From contig NZ_KB906284.1 in NCBI RefSeq assembly GCF_000381265.1, positions 1 through 58,078 of the forward strand: a stretch of 58,078 nucleotides of DNA, given 5' to 3'. Of the stretch, positions 1-8,085 are shown piece after piece. The position numbers and the translations under genes are program-made. Within the stretch, counting starts at the first letter, position 1. Every line of letters starts with the position of its first letter. The DNA is from Curvibacter lanceolatus ATCC 14669 (GTDB lineage Bacteria; Pseudomonadota; Gammaproteobacteria; Burkholderiales; Burkholderiaceae_C). The notes beneath the pieces are model-generated. The model had not been told where the DNA came from. It made no database searches and saw only the letters and a list, made by a program, of their open reading frames with translations.

Positions 1-410
1 GGCTTGGTCAGGTTGGGGTTGGTGGCGGCACCGGTGATGTGCGGGATGCCGCAGTCGTTGTACACCTTGGCGGCCGGGATGGTGGTGCCCGAGTTCAGGT
101 GGCCGACCACGCCGGCGACCTTGGCGTCGCACAGCTTCTGTGCCGCGGCCGTGCCTTGCTTCGGATCGGCTGCATCGTCTTCAGCGGCCAGTTCCCACTT
201 GATCTTCTTGCCACCGATCACGATGTTTTGCGTGTTCAGGTCTTCAACGGCCATGCGGGCGCCGTTCTCGTTGTCCTTGCCGTAGTGGGCCTGGGCACCC
301 GACATCGGGGCGACGTGGCCGATCTTCACGACCTGGACGTCTTGTGCCGAGGCAGCGCCTGCCAGAACTGCCAGTGCGGCAACAGCGGTAAGTGTCAACT
401 TCAATTGCAT
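1..410 (-). CDS. Branched-chain amino acid ABC transporter substrate-binding protein, N-terminal part (runs off the window)
   Basis: The reading frame begins at an ATG ending at base 410 and leaves the window at base 1, so only about 136 N-terminal residues are visible. Residues 1-22 form a signal peptide (MQLKLTLTAVAALAVLAGAA, then SA before the mature start). The mature part has the LivK/Leu-Ile-Val-binding pattern: VKIGHVAPMSGAQAHYGKDN, then VGHLNSGTTIPAAKVYND and a GIPHITGAATNP segment. These belong to the periplasmic binding fold of high-affinity branched-chain amino acid or related importers. A GGAG ribosome site lies about 7 bases before the start. The permease and ATPase genes would lie outside the window. 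The ligand cannot be told from this fragment; urea, amides and aromatic acids are also used by this family. Confidence 0.9.
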   Translation of the reverse strand, partial: MQLKLTLTAVAALAVLAGAASAQDVQVVKIGHVAPMSGAQAHYGKDNENGARMAVEDLNTQNIVIGGKKIKWELAAEDDAADPKQGTAAAQKLCDAKVAGVVGHLNSGTTIPAAKVYNDCGIPHITGAATNPNLTK

Positions 411-877
411 GGATGAACTCCGAATCAGTAATAAACGCCGATAGAAGGCGGCGGTGGAAGGTATTTCAATTTCCGGGCCAGCTTTGTCGGGAGATGCCCT
501 TAAAGCCATCCTGCATCACTTCGATTCATGAGCTGGCAGTAACGCTAATAGAGCAAACATCGATCCTGCCCCCGTTTCTGTTGAAGATCCCAGCCCGCAT
601 CCGCCACCGCACCGGGAAGCTAACCAGTCAAGCATCAGAAAATTTGATATTGCTTGAAGTGCGCTAATTGGCATCAAGCTGTAACAAAAACCCAACAGAC
701 CCAAGTCACGAAACGCAAACCTGTCTCTAAAATCCGCCTCCTGTCGTCAAAGACATTTATTTGTGGGCGAAAAACCATTTCGCCTCATCTTGGTGCCTTC
801 CTGGTCGGATGCACCCAGACGCGGCGCGATGCGGCCCCTCTGACTCACCCCTGCCCCACCTGAACACAGGATTTGCA
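411..877. other. Intergenic region between livK-like gene and porin (divergent promoters)
   Basis: These 467 bases separate two divergently transcribed genes and must hold both promoters. It is AT-richer than its surroundings, especially around 640-760. I see no convincing small gene: the short open frames here have no ribosome site and no family resemblance. The one clear structure is the inverted repeat at 766-784, listed separately. Confidence 0.6.
766..784. promoter_or_regulatory. Perfect inverted repeat in the porin leader
   Basis: GGCGAAA (766-772) and TTTCGCC (778-784) are exact reverse complements around the 5-base loop AACCA, about 95 bases before the porin start. It could be a regulator site or a hairpin in the untranslated leader. 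There is no U-tract, so it is not a terminator. The function is inferred from position only. Confidence 0.35.
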
Positions 878-1915
878 ATGAAAAAGACATTTCTGATGAC
901 CGCCCTCGCCATGAGCATGGGTTCGGCCTTTGCTCAATCGAGCGTCACCCTGTACGGCGTGATCGACACCGCCTACCAGCACCAGACCAACGCCACCGCC
1001 ACCGGCGGCACCCTGAACGCCGTCACCTCGGGCTCGATCAGCGGCAGCCGTTATGGATTCAAGGGCAAGGAAGACCTGGGCGGCGGTCTGTACTCGCTGT
1101 TCACCCTGGAAGCTGGCTTCAACCCCAATGACGGCAGCCGCGGTCAAGGTGGCCTGGCTTTCGGCCGTCAAGCCTTCGTGGGCCTGGGTGGTGACTTCGG
1201 CCAACTGACCGTGGGCCGTCAGTACACCCCGCTGTTCGAGCACTATGGCAACTTCGATCCGCTGTGGGGCATCTCCAACGTGAACGAGTCGGGCTTCTAC
1301 CTGGCCTACGGCACCTTCCGCCAGAACAACGCCGTGCGTTATGCCAAGAACATCGCCGGCGTGAACTTCGCCGCCATGCACGGCTTTGGCAACGTGTCGG
1401 GTTCCACCTCGGCCGGCCAACTGAACGGCCTGCAAGCCAACTACACCGCCGGCCCCCTGCTGGTGGGCGCCGCCTACCAGAAGTTTGACGTGAACGCCTC
1501 GTCCAGCACCAACCTGGGCAGCACCTCCAACGCCATGATCGGCGCCAACTACGGCTTCGGCCCGGCCCGCGTGTTCTTCAACTACATGGACACCAAGCTG
1601 AGCACCGGCGCCAAGAGCGACATCGCCACCCTGGGCGTGAACTACGAAGTGACCCCGCTGGTGGGCCTGGTGGGTGCGTACTACAACGACAAGACCAAGT
1701 CGACCACCAACGTGAGCGGCAGCCGCAACACCCTGGCCCTGGGCCTGACCTACTCGCTGAGCAAGCGCACCATGGTCTATACCTATGTGGATCGCTCCAA
1801 GCAAAACAGCGGTTATTCGGCGACCGCCATCTCGGCCGGCTCGGACCTGTTCGGCGCCCCGACCACGCTGACCACCCGCTCCAACCTGATGGTGGGCGTG
1901 CGTCACGCCTTCTGA
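878..1915 (+). CDS. Gram-negative general porin (OmpC/Burkholderia porin family)
   Basis: This 345-residue outer-membrane beta-barrel allows passive diffusion of small hydrophilic solutes. Residues 1-19 are a signal peptide ending AFA before QSS. The mature start SSVTLYGVIDTAY is the hallmark of betaproteobacterial trimeric porins, as are the first hairpin SRYGFKGKEDLGGGL, the LAFGRQAFVGL strand, and the C-terminal strand ending in Phe (VGVRHAF), the signal read by the BAM complex. I chose the ATG at 878 because it begins exactly at the signal peptide and has an ACAGGA site upstream; the longer open frame to 761 is not plausible. A strong terminator follows at 1982-2011, so the gene is a single transcription unit. 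Porins of this type are often highly expressed and environmentally controlled. Confidence 0.95.
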   Translation: MKKTFLMTALAMSMGSAFAQSSVTLYGVIDTAYQHQTNATATGGTLNAVTSGSISGSRYGFKGKEDLGGGLYSLFTLEAGFNPNDGSRGQGGLAFGRQAFVGLGGDFGQLTVGRQYTPLFEHYGNFDPLWGISNVNESGFYLAYGTFRQNNAVRYAKNIAGVNFAAMHGFGNVSGSTSAGQLNGLQANYTAGPLLVGAAYQKFDVNASSSTNLGSTSNAMIGANYGFGPARVFFNYMDTKLSTGAKSDIATLGVNYEVTPLVGLVGAYYNDKTKSTTNVSGSRNTLALGLTYSLSKRTMVYTYVDRSKQNSGYSATAISAGSDLFGAPTTLTTRSNLMVGVRHAF

Positions 1916-1981
1916 TCGGTCCACCCGATCGGACCCGGGATCGCCGCTGCCCGGCACCCCGGTCCTGGTTTCTCCAAGTTC

Positions 1982-2011
1982 AAGCCCCTCGCAGCCGCGA
2001 GGGGCTTTTTT
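1982..2011 (+). terminator. Rho-independent terminator of the porin gene
   Basis: An 11-bp perfect stem (1982-1992 pairing with 1997-2007, arm AAGCCCCTCGC) with loop AGCC is followed by a run of six T, ending just before the convergent molybdenum hydroxylase gene. Confidence 0.92.
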
Positions 2012-2016
2012 CATGG

Positions 2017-4362
2017 TCAGGCCGCCTCAGCTTGCAAGAGGGCCCACAGCCGACTCGACGACAGTGGCATCTGCAGTCTCGGTGCCGCATCGGCGTGGCC
2101 TGCTCGGGTCAGCGCGTCAGCCACGGCATTCACCAAGGTGGGGGTGGCGCCGATGGTGCCCAGTTCACCCACACCCTTGACACCCAGGGGGTTGTTCTTG
2201 CATGGGGTGGATTCGTCCATCGTGGTGCGGAAATCGGGCGCCAGATCAGCGCGTGGTGCCGCGTAATCCATCAGGCTGCCCGTGACCAGTTGCCCGGTTT
2301 CGCGGTCGTACAGCAGGTGCTCGCTCATGGCCTGCCCCAGGCCTTGCACCGCCCCGCCGTCGAGCTGTCCACGCACGATGAGCGGGTTCACCACGCGCCC
2401 CACATCGTTGACCGAGGAATAGGCCACCACCTGCAAGTCACCCGTCTGCGGATCCAGCTCCACTTCGCAGACATGGCAGCCATTCGGCCAGGTGGGGCCC
2501 GACACCGTGCTGGTCGAGTCGATGTGGATGCGCTGCTCGCTTTGGGCCCGTGCCAGTGCAAACAGGTCGATCCCCAAATCGGTGCCTTTCACACTGAAAC
2601 GACCGCCTTCATAAGAAATGTCTTCGGCCGCCACCTCCAGCTCGGCCGCCACCTCCAGCTCGGCCGCCGCCAGGGTCTTGGCGTGCTCGATGGTGCGCTC
2701 GGCCCCCACCCGCACGGCCGAGCCGCCGGTGAACAGCGAGCGCGAACCCGCGCTGCCAAAGCCGTCGCCACGGTCGGTGTCGCCCAGCACCACGCGCACC
2801 TGCGTGATCGGCACACCGAACACATCCACCACCAGTTGAGCCAACGTGGTGGCAATGCCCTGGCCCATGGCGTTCACCGCCGAGAAGACCTCGATGGTGT
2901 CATCCGGCAGCACCGTCACGGTGACGCGTTCCTCGAACACATTGCCCCCCGTCCACTCCAGGAAGGTGGCAATGCCCTGGCCGCGCAGCAGGCCCTTCTG
3001 ACGCGAAGCCGCCGCCCGCGCCTCGAAGCCGGCCCAATCGGCCTGGGCCAGGGCCTGGTCCATGACCTTCTCGAAGCAGCCGGTGTCGTAGGTCTGGCCC
3101 ATGGGGTTTTTGTAGGGCATCTGCTCGGGCTGGATGAAGTTGCGCCGGCGCAGGGCGACCCGGTCGATGCCGGTCTGCCGGGCCGCCTCGTCCATCAGGC
3201 GCTCCATCGTGAAGATGGCCTCGGGCCGGCCTGCACCGCGGTAGGCCCCGGTGGGCGCGGTGTTGGTCAGCACCGCCTTGAAATGGAAGTCGATGGTCTG
3301 GATGTCATACACGCTGGTCTGCACCCAGGGGCCGATCAACAACTGGATGGCCACCCCGGTGCCGGTGGCATAGGCCCCCACATTGGCCAGCGAGCGCAGC
3401 CGCAGGCCCAGGATCTTGCCGTCGGCGGCCAGGGCCAGCTCGGCCAGGGTCTGCAGATCACGGCCATGGCTGGACGACAGGAACTCCTCGCTGCGCTCGG
3501 CCACCCATTTCACGGGGCGCTGCAGGCGCTGGGCACTCCAGGCCACCACCATGTCTTCGGGGTAGGCCCCCGTCTTCATGCCAAAGCCGCCCCCCACATC
3601 GCCCACCACCACCCGCAGGCGCTCGCGCGGCAGGCCCAGCACGGCGATCAGGGTGTCGCGCACGCCCGAGGGCATCTGGGTGCTCATGCGCAGGGTCAGG
3701 CGACCATCGGCTGGGTCGGGGTAGGCCAGCACGGTGCGCGGCTCCACCGTGAGGGCCGCCAGGCGCTGGTTGACCACCTCCAGCGCCACCACATGGGCGG
3801 CCTGGGCAAAGGCCGCGGCACAGGCCGCCGGGTTGCCATGCTGCATCTCGGCGGCGATGTTGTCGGGCGCCTCGGGGCACAGGCTGGGGGCGCCAGGGTG
3901 GGTGGCGTCGTCGAGGTGCACCACCATGGGCAACTCGTCGTATTCAACGAACACCGCCTCGGCCGCATCTCGGGCCTGCTGGGGCGTTTCGGCCACCACC
4001 GCCACCACAGCCTCGCCGACATAGCGCACCCGCTCATGGGCCAGCGGGTGGCGAGGTGGCGAGGCCGCCACACCATCGGCCCGCTTGAAACCGGCGTTGC
4101 CCGGCAGCGGCTTGACGCCGGCCTGCACCAGATCCGCCCCGGTGTAGACGCCCAGCACCCCGGGCAGACCCAGCGCCCCCGAGGTATCGATGCTCACGAT
4201 GCGCGCATGCGGGTAAGGCGAGCGCTGAAACGCCAGATGGGTCTGGCCGGGCAGGCTGAAGTCGTCGGCATAGCGGCCTGCCCCCTTGAGCAGACCTTCG
4301 TCTTCGAGGCGCAGCACGGCCTGGCCGCTGCCGAATCGGGCAAAGGATGTGGGTGTGTTCAC
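2017..4362 (-). CDS. Xanthine dehydrogenase-family protein, molybdopterin-binding (large) subunit
   Basis: This 781-residue protein is of the CoxL/aldehyde-oxidase type, the catalytic subunit that hydroxylates aldehydes, aromatic heterocycles or CO using molybdenum cofactor. An N-terminal aldehyde-oxidase a/b hammerhead domain (VLRLEDEGLLKGAGRYADD, residues about 15-150) precedes cofactor-binding domains with GGGFGMK, GAYRGAGRPEA, and a late GVGELGTIG motif holding the active-site Glu. I set the start at the GTG at 4362 (VNTPTSFARFG) because homologous sequence begins there; the longer upstream frame is unlike the family. The usual partners, a 2Fe-2S small subunit and an FAD medium subunit, are absent on both sides, so it is an orphan here. 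An 18-base tandem duplication near its middle gives AAELEV twice. The substrate is unknown. Confidence 0.88.
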   Translation of the reverse strand: MNTPTSFARFGSGQAVLRLEDEGLLKGAGRYADDFSLPGQTHLAFQRSPYPHARIVSIDTSGALGLPGVLGVYTGADLVQAGVKPLPGNAGFKRADGVAASPPRHPLAHERVRYVGEAVVAVVAETPQQARDAAEAVFVEYDELPMVVHLDDATHPGAPSLCPEAPDNIAAEMQHGNPAACAAAFAQAAHVVALEVVNQRLAALTVEPRTVLAYPDPADGRLTLRMSTQMPSGVRDTLIAVLGLPRERLRVVVGDVGGGFGMKTGAYPEDMVVAWSAQRLQRPVKWVAERSEEFLSSSHGRDLQTLAELALAADGKILGLRLRSLANVGAYATGTGVAIQLLIGPWVQTSVYDIQTIDFHFKAVLTNTAPTGAYRGAGRPEAIFTMERLMDEAARQTGIDRVALRRRNFIQPEQMPYKNPMGQTYDTGCFEKVMDQALAQADWAGFEARAAASRQKGLLRGQGIATFLEWTGGNVFEERVTVTVLPDDTIEVFSAVNAMGQGIATTLAQLVVDVFGVPITQVRVVLGDTDRGDGFGSAGSRSLFTGGSAVRVGAERTIEHAKTLAAAELEVAAELEVAAEDISYEGGRFSVKGTDLGIDLFALARAQSEQRIHIDSTSTVSGPTWPNGCHVCEVELDPQTGDLQVVAYSSVNDVGRVVNPLIVRGQLDGGAVQGLGQAMSEHLLYDRETGQLVTGSLMDYAAPRADLAPDFRTTMDESTPCKNNPLGVKGVGELGTIGATPTLVNAVADALTRAGHADAAPRLQMPLSSSRLWALLQAEAA
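2626..2661 (-). repeat. 18-bp in-frame tandem duplication inside the molybdenum hydroxylase gene
   Basis: The unit beginning GGCCGCCACCTCCAGCTC occurs twice back to back (2626-2643 and 2644-2661) and a third partial copy follows. It encodes AAELEV-AAELEV followed by AAED. The insertion keeps the frame and lies in a loop before the residues VKGTDLGIDLF, so the enzyme may tolerate it. Confidence 0.9.
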
Positions 4363-4649
4363 GGATTTGTCTCGCTGGTTGGGGCGTTGGAAACAGGATG
4401 CGGAAAACGGGAAATGCACCGCCGACCACTCTAGCCAATTCCCGCCCATCCTGCTGTCACGCGCCACACGCCGGGCCCTCCGTGTGCCCATCAGGCACCG
4501 ATCTGGCGCACCCCCCCCCGAAAAATGCCCCACAACCCAGGAATGCTTCGTGCTAGATGTTGCATCGCAGCAATACCCCGTGGTGCGCCATCGAGTGACG
4601 TCACGCTGGGTCTTCTGGCCTCTTTCCCAACCCTCGACAGGAGCCTTTC
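4363..4649. other. Divergent intergenic region, molybdenum hydroxylase / cupin
   Basis: This 287-base spacer between divergent genes has no supported gene and presumably carries both promoters. A run of nine C near 4509-4517 is the only unusual feature. No clear operator palindrome was seen. Confidence 0.5.
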
Positions 4650-5072
4650 ATGCTGGACCGAACCTCGACCCTGTTCTCCCACGTCAAGCCTGGCGACAAC
4701 GACTACGTCAGCGGCGGATTGCGCGACTTCTTTCTGTACCGGGACCTGGGCGTGGCCGCGGCCACGCACGGCAAGGTGATTGCCCACCTGGTGAAGGCCA
4801 ACATGGCCCCTGAGACCGGCACGGGTTGGCACCGGCATGAGGCCGATTTCCAGATCGTCATCATGCTCAAGGGCTGGGCACGCTTCATGTACGAAGACCA
4901 GGAAACCCTGGTGCAGGCCGGTGATTGTGTGCACCAGCGCCCGGGCATCCGGCACTACCTGTTCGACTACTCACCCGACATGGAGTACCTCGAAATCGTC
5001 TCACCGGCCGATTTCAAGACGGTGGACGTGCCCGCCGTCTGCCCCATCCCTGCGCCCACACCCTGGGCGTGA
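4650..5072 (+). CDS. Cupin-domain protein
   Basis: This 140-residue protein has a single cupin barrel. Motif 1 is seen as GTGWHRHEADFQIVIMLKG, with two His (HRH) and an acidic residue as likely metal ligands. Motif 2 is GDCVHQRPGIRHYLFDYS, which provides the last His. The remainder (about 40 residues before, 25 after) has no extra domain, so it is a stand-alone small cupin of the ChrR-like or dioxygenase-like kind. An AGGAG ribosome site lies just before the ATG at 4650. It is divergent from the molybdenum hydroxylase and convergent with the GST gene. The metal and substrate cannot be told; a role in binding or oxidising a small organic molecule, or in sensing, is possible. Confidence 0.85.
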   Translation: MLDRTSTLFSHVKPGDNDYVSGGLRDFFLYRDLGVAAATHGKVIAHLVKANMAPETGTGWHRHEADFQIVIMLKGWARFMYEDQETLVQAGDCVHQRPGIRHYLFDYSPDMEYLEIVSPADFKTVDVPAVCPIPAPTPWA

Positions 5073-5081
5073 AGCCCGGCA

Positions 5082-5104
5082 TGCACCCGCCTGGGGCGGG
5101 TGCA
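5082..5104. terminator. GC-rich hairpin between convergent cupin and GST genes
   Basis: TGCACCCGCC (5082-5091) pairs perfectly with GGCGGGTGCA (5095-5104) across a TGG loop, 10 bases after the cupin stop. It lacks a U-tract on either strand, so it is at best a non-canonical bidirectional terminator or an RNA-end stabiliser. Confidence 0.45.
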
Positions 5105-5125
5105 CCGGCAACGGGCGCCCAGCGA

Positions 5126-5782
5126 TCAGAACTCGGCGTCCAGTTCGTCGATCTCGTCGGGTTCCAGGGCTGCAGCGGCCACCCACTCTTTCATGGCGGG
5201 CAGGGCCATGATGGTCTGGCAATAGGCGGCACACACCGGGTCCAGTGCCACGTCGTAGGTCAGAAAACGGGTCACCACCGGCGCGAACATGGCGTCGGCG
5301 ATGCAGGGCTGGGCACCGAACAAATAGGGGCCGCCATAGCGCTGCAGGCACTCGGTCCAGATGGCGGTGATGCGGTCGATGTCGGTCTGCGCGCGCGACC
5401 ACAGCTTGAAGCCCGGGAAATGCGCCTTGATGTTCATGGGCAGGGACGAGCGCAGCGCGCTGAAGCCCGAATGCATCTCGCCACAGATGGCCCGGCAATG
5501 GGCCCGGGCGGCACGATCGGCAGGCAACAGGCCAGCATGGGGCTTGATTTCGTTCAGGTACTCGCCAATGGCCAGGGTGTCCCACACATAGAGGCCGTCG
5601 TGGTCCAGTGCCGGCACCCGCATGGACGCCGACAACAGCAGCATCTCGGCCTTCATGTCCGGGTCGTCGGGCGAGATCACCTTTTCAGTGAACGCCAGCC
5701 CCGCCAGCTTCGCCATCAGCCAGCCGCGCAAGGCCCAGGCACCGTAGTTCTTGCTGCTGATCGTCAAAACCGCTTTGGCCAT
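5126..5782 (-). CDS. Glutathione S-transferase family protein
   Basis: This 218-residue cytosolic protein has an N-terminal thioredoxin-like GST domain (residues about 3-85) and an all-helical C-terminal domain. The N-terminal segment SSKNYGAWALRGWLMAKLAG aligns with the usual NYSSWSLRxWLALK pattern of this bacterial GST group, and YVWDTLAIGEYLNE is the cis-Pro/Ser-Asp-type region that binds glutathione. The usual Ser-Ser before Trp are Gly-Ala here, so catalysis through that serine is doubtful. I chose the ATG at 5782 because it has a CAGGAG site 7 bases upstream; the longer frame to 5854 has none. It is convergent with the cupin gene and divergent from PHB depolymerase. Confidence 0.87.
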   Translation of the reverse strand: MAKAVLTISSKNYGAWALRGWLMAKLAGLAFTEKVISPDDPDMKAEMLLLSASMRVPALDHDGLYVWDTLAIGEYLNEIKPHAGLLPADRAARAHCRAICGEMHSGFSALRSSLPMNIKAHFPGFKLWSRAQTDIDRITAIWTECLQRYGGPYLFGAQPCIADAMFAPVVTRFLTYDVALDPVCAAYCQTIMALPAMKEWVAAAALEPDEIDELDAEF

Positions 5783-5892
5783 GGCTTGCTCCTGTTGGTC
5801 CAGCGGCTGTGCAAGCACCGTGCCATGCCACCTGGCCGGGCCCTTGGCCCGCAACTTGCCTTCGCCCCGGCAACACCCACCGAAAGATTGCC

Positions 5893-7113
5893 ATGCTGTA
5901 TCAGGCCTACCAACTCCAGTCTGACCTGATGTCCCCGCTGCGCCTGATGGCCCAGGCCATGGGCTCGGCGTTCATGGTGCCCGGCACCGAGCGCACGATG
6001 CTGCGCCAGATGGCGGCCGCCGGCGAGGTGTTCTCGCGCCTGCGGCTCACGCACAGCCGGCCGGCCTATGGCATCGAGTCGGTGCAGATCGGCGAACAGC
6101 GCGTGGCCATCACCGAGCGGGTGGCGCACACCCTGCCCTTCGGCACCCTGCTGCACTTTGCCAAAGACCCGGCCGCCGGCCTGCCCACCCAACCGCCGGT
6201 GCTGCTGGCCGCGCCGCTGTCGGGCCACTTTGCCACCCTGCTGCGCGAAACCGTGCGCACCCTGCTGCAGGACCACGACGTCTACATCACCGACTGGCAC
6301 AACGCCCGCGACGTGGCCCTGCGCGAAGGCGCCTTCGGGCTGGACGACTACATCCGCTACATGATGCTGTTTCTGCAGCACATCGGCCCCGGCACCCACC
6401 TGGTGGCCGTGTGCCAGCCCTGCGTGGCGGCCCTGGCAGCCACCGCCTTGCTGGCCGAAGACGACGACCCGGCCCAGCCGCGCAGCCTGACCCTGATGGC
6501 CGGCCCGGTGGACTGCCGCGTCAACCCCACCGAGGTGAACCGCCTGGCCACCAGCAAGCCGATCGAGTGGTTTGAAAAGAACCTGATCAGCCATGTGCCG
6601 CTGCCGCACCGCGGCTTCATGCGCCGCGTGTACCCGGGCTTCGTGCAGCTCAGCGCCTTCATGAGCATGAACCTGGAGCGCCATCAACAATCGTTCGAGC
6701 ACCTCTACCAGCACATCCTGGAAGGCCGGCTCGACGAGGCCGAGACCATCAAGACCTTCTACGAGGAGTACCTGGCCGTGAACGACCTGCCCGCCGAGTT
6801 CTACCTGGAGACGGTGGAGAAGGTGTTCCAGACCTACGACCTGGCCGTGGGCCAGCTCCACTACCAGGGCCGCCGCGTCAACCCCGCCGCCATCCGGCGC
6901 ACCGCCCTGCTCACGGTCGAGGGGGAGCGCGACGACATCTGCGCCATCGGCCAGACCGTGGCCGCACAAGACCTGTGCAAAAGCGTGCGCCCCTACCTGA
7001 AGAACCACCATGTGCAGACCGGCGTGGGCCACTACGGCGTGTTCAGCGGCCGCAAGTGGAACCAGCAGATCTACCCCCGGGTGCGCGACAGCATCCACGC
7101 CAGCCTGGGCTGA
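5893..7113 (+). CDS. phaZ: Intracellular polyhydroxybutyrate depolymerase
   Basis: This 406-residue enzyme mobilises stored native PHB granules, releasing hydroxybutyrate or its CoA ester as a carbon source. It has the alpha/beta-hydrolase fold of the PhaZa1 group. There is no signal peptide, which fits an intracellular enzyme. The nucleophile elbow has cysteine rather than serine (VAVCQPC at about 172-177), as in the Ralstonia eutropha i-PHB depolymerases, where a Cys-Asp-His triad is used. The late VEGERDDI holds the likely acid residue and GVGHYGVFSG the catalytic His. The start at 5893 (MLYQAYQLQSD) matches the usual N-terminus; the longer frame to 5809 lacks family sequence. No phaC or phasin gene lies nearby. 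Confidence 0.93.
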   Translation: MLYQAYQLQSDLMSPLRLMAQAMGSAFMVPGTERTMLRQMAAAGEVFSRLRLTHSRPAYGIESVQIGEQRVAITERVAHTLPFGTLLHFAKDPAAGLPTQPPVLLAAPLSGHFATLLRETVRTLLQDHDVYITDWHNARDVALREGAFGLDDYIRYMMLFLQHIGPGTHLVAVCQPCVAALAATALLAEDDDPAQPRSLTLMAGPVDCRVNPTEVNRLATSKPIEWFEKNLISHVPLPHRGFMRRVYPGFVQLSAFMSMNLERHQQSFEHLYQHILEGRLDEAETIKTFYEEYLAVNDLPAEFYLETVEKVFQTYDLAVGQLHYQGRRVNPAAIRRTALLTVEGERDDICAIGQTVAAQDLCKSVRPYLKNHHVQTGVGHYGVFSGRKWNQQIYPRVRDSIHASLG

Positions 7114-7247
7114 GCCCCTGACCCGTCCAGCACAGGCAGCCAACACCTCGGCGCCAGCCTCTGGGCCTCGAGGAAAGCGACACGATCAAGCGGTATCGAC
7201 AGCGCACCTGGAAACAGCTGTGCCCATGCGCTTGCGTTAGCCCGGAC

Positions 7248-7261
7248 GATGTAGCAACATC
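7248..7261. promoter_or_regulatory. Palindrome upstream of the toxin-antitoxin operon (candidate operator)
   Basis: GATGT (7248-7252) and ACATC (7257-7261) flank AGCA. An overlapping wider pair, ATGTA (7249-7253) and TACAT (7264-7268), is also present. They lie 25-45 bases before the antitoxin start, where Phd/YefM antitoxins normally bind to repress their own operon. Binding is inferred. Confidence 0.45.
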
Positions 7262-7292
7262 AGTACATTATCCAGGCCTATGGAGCATCTCC

Positions 7293-7547
7293 ATGACGAT
7301 TACCACCATCTCAAGCCGCGAGTTCAATCAAGGGGCGAGCGAGGCGAAACGAGCCACCCGCAAGGGGCCGGTGTTCATCACAGACCGAGGCAGACCGGCC
7401 CATGTGCTGATGAGCTTTGAGGACTATCAGCGGCTCACCCAGCAAGGGCGCAACATCGCCGATGCGCTGGCCATGCCGAGTGCGGCCGACATGGAGTTTG
7501 ACCCGCCGCGTGTCACGATCGAAGTTCGACCGGCTGATTTCTCATGA
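7293..7547 (+). CDS. Type II antitoxin, Phd/YefM family
   Basis: This 84-residue DNA-binding antitoxin starts MTITTISSREFNQGASEAKRA, the Phd/YefM fold that dimerises and binds operator DNA. A VFITDRGRPAHVLMSFEDYQRL segment follows (conserved strand and helix), and then a flexible tail (residues about 55-84) that should wrap the toxin. GGAG lies about 6 bases before the ATG. Its stop overlaps the toxin start in an ATGA arrangement, so the two are translationally coupled. It should neutralise the PIN-domain toxin next door and autorepress through the upstream palindrome. Confidence 0.9.
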   Translation: MTITTISSREFNQGASEAKRATRKGPVFITDRGRPAHVLMSFEDYQRLTQQGRNIADALAMPSAADMEFDPPRVTIEVRPADFS

Positions 7548-7972
7548 TGTTTGTTCTCGATACCAACGTGGTGTCCGAACTGCGCAAGGTGCGGCTTGGC
7601 AAGGCCGATGCGAACGTGACAGCATGGTCGCAAAGCGTTGATGCCGCCGACCTCTTTGTGTCGGCCATCACCATCATGGAACTGGAGCTCGGCGTGCTGT
7701 CGATTGAGCGAAAGGACGCCGCCCAGGGGGCCTTGTTACGCTCGTGGCTGGAGCAGCAGGTCTTGCCTGAGTTCTCCGGGCGCACGCTGTCCATCGATAC
7801 CGCCGTGGCACAGCGCTGCGCCCGGCTTCATGCCCCCGACAAACGCAGCGAGCGCGATGCACTGATTGCAGCAACCGCCCTGGTCCACGGCATGACCGTC
7901 GTCACCCGCAACGTCGCTGATTTCAAGCCAACGGGCGTGCCGCTCACCAACCCGTGGGAGGTACCGCCGTGA
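7544..7972 (+). CDS. PIN-domain ribonuclease toxin, VapC/FitB type
   Basis: This 142-residue toxin is a metal-dependent RNase that in this family cuts tRNA or other RNA to halt growth. All four acidic PIN positions are present: Asp in FVLDTNVVSEL (residue 6), Glu in MELELGV, Asp in SERDALIAATA and Asp in TRNVADF. It ends after the typical NPW motif (PLTNPWE). The ATG at 7544 overlaps the antitoxin stop; a second ATG at 7547 is an equally possible start one residue later. The domain looks intact, so the pair is probably functional. Confidence 0.92.
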   Translation: MMFVLDTNVVSELRKVRLGKADANVTAWSQSVDAADLFVSAITIMELELGVLSIERKDAAQGALLRSWLEQQVLPEFSGRTLSIDTAVAQRCARLHAPDKRSERDALIAATALVHGMTVVTRNVADFKPTGVPLTNPWEVPP

Positions 7973-8085
7973 CGGGACACCGACGTTCTCCGTCACATCG
8001 AGACAGCGGCACGAACAACCCCGCCCTCAGCACAAGATGGGCACGGCAAGCTCAGGCCTTGTGAAGCCCTCAATGCCCTCTGTGC

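Noticed and set aside
516-704. Small open frame in the livK-porin gap
   Set aside because: No ribosome site and no conserved motif.
2032-4434. 800-codon open frame antisense to the molybdenum hydroxylase
   Set aside because: His/Gly-rich, low-complexity translation; the minus-strand frame has clear catalytic motifs.
4509-4517. Run of nine C as a phase-variation tract
   Set aside because: It lies outside coding sequence in the divergent spacer and not between obvious promoter elements, so there is nothing to support switching.
5082-5104. Classical rho-independent terminator
   Set aside because: The stem is strong but no U-tract exists on either strand; listed only as a hairpin with low confidence.
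7114-8085. Toxin-antitoxin region as part of a larger mobile island
   Set aside because: No integrase, transposase, tRNA target or composition change was seen around it; a two-gene module is the simplest reading.
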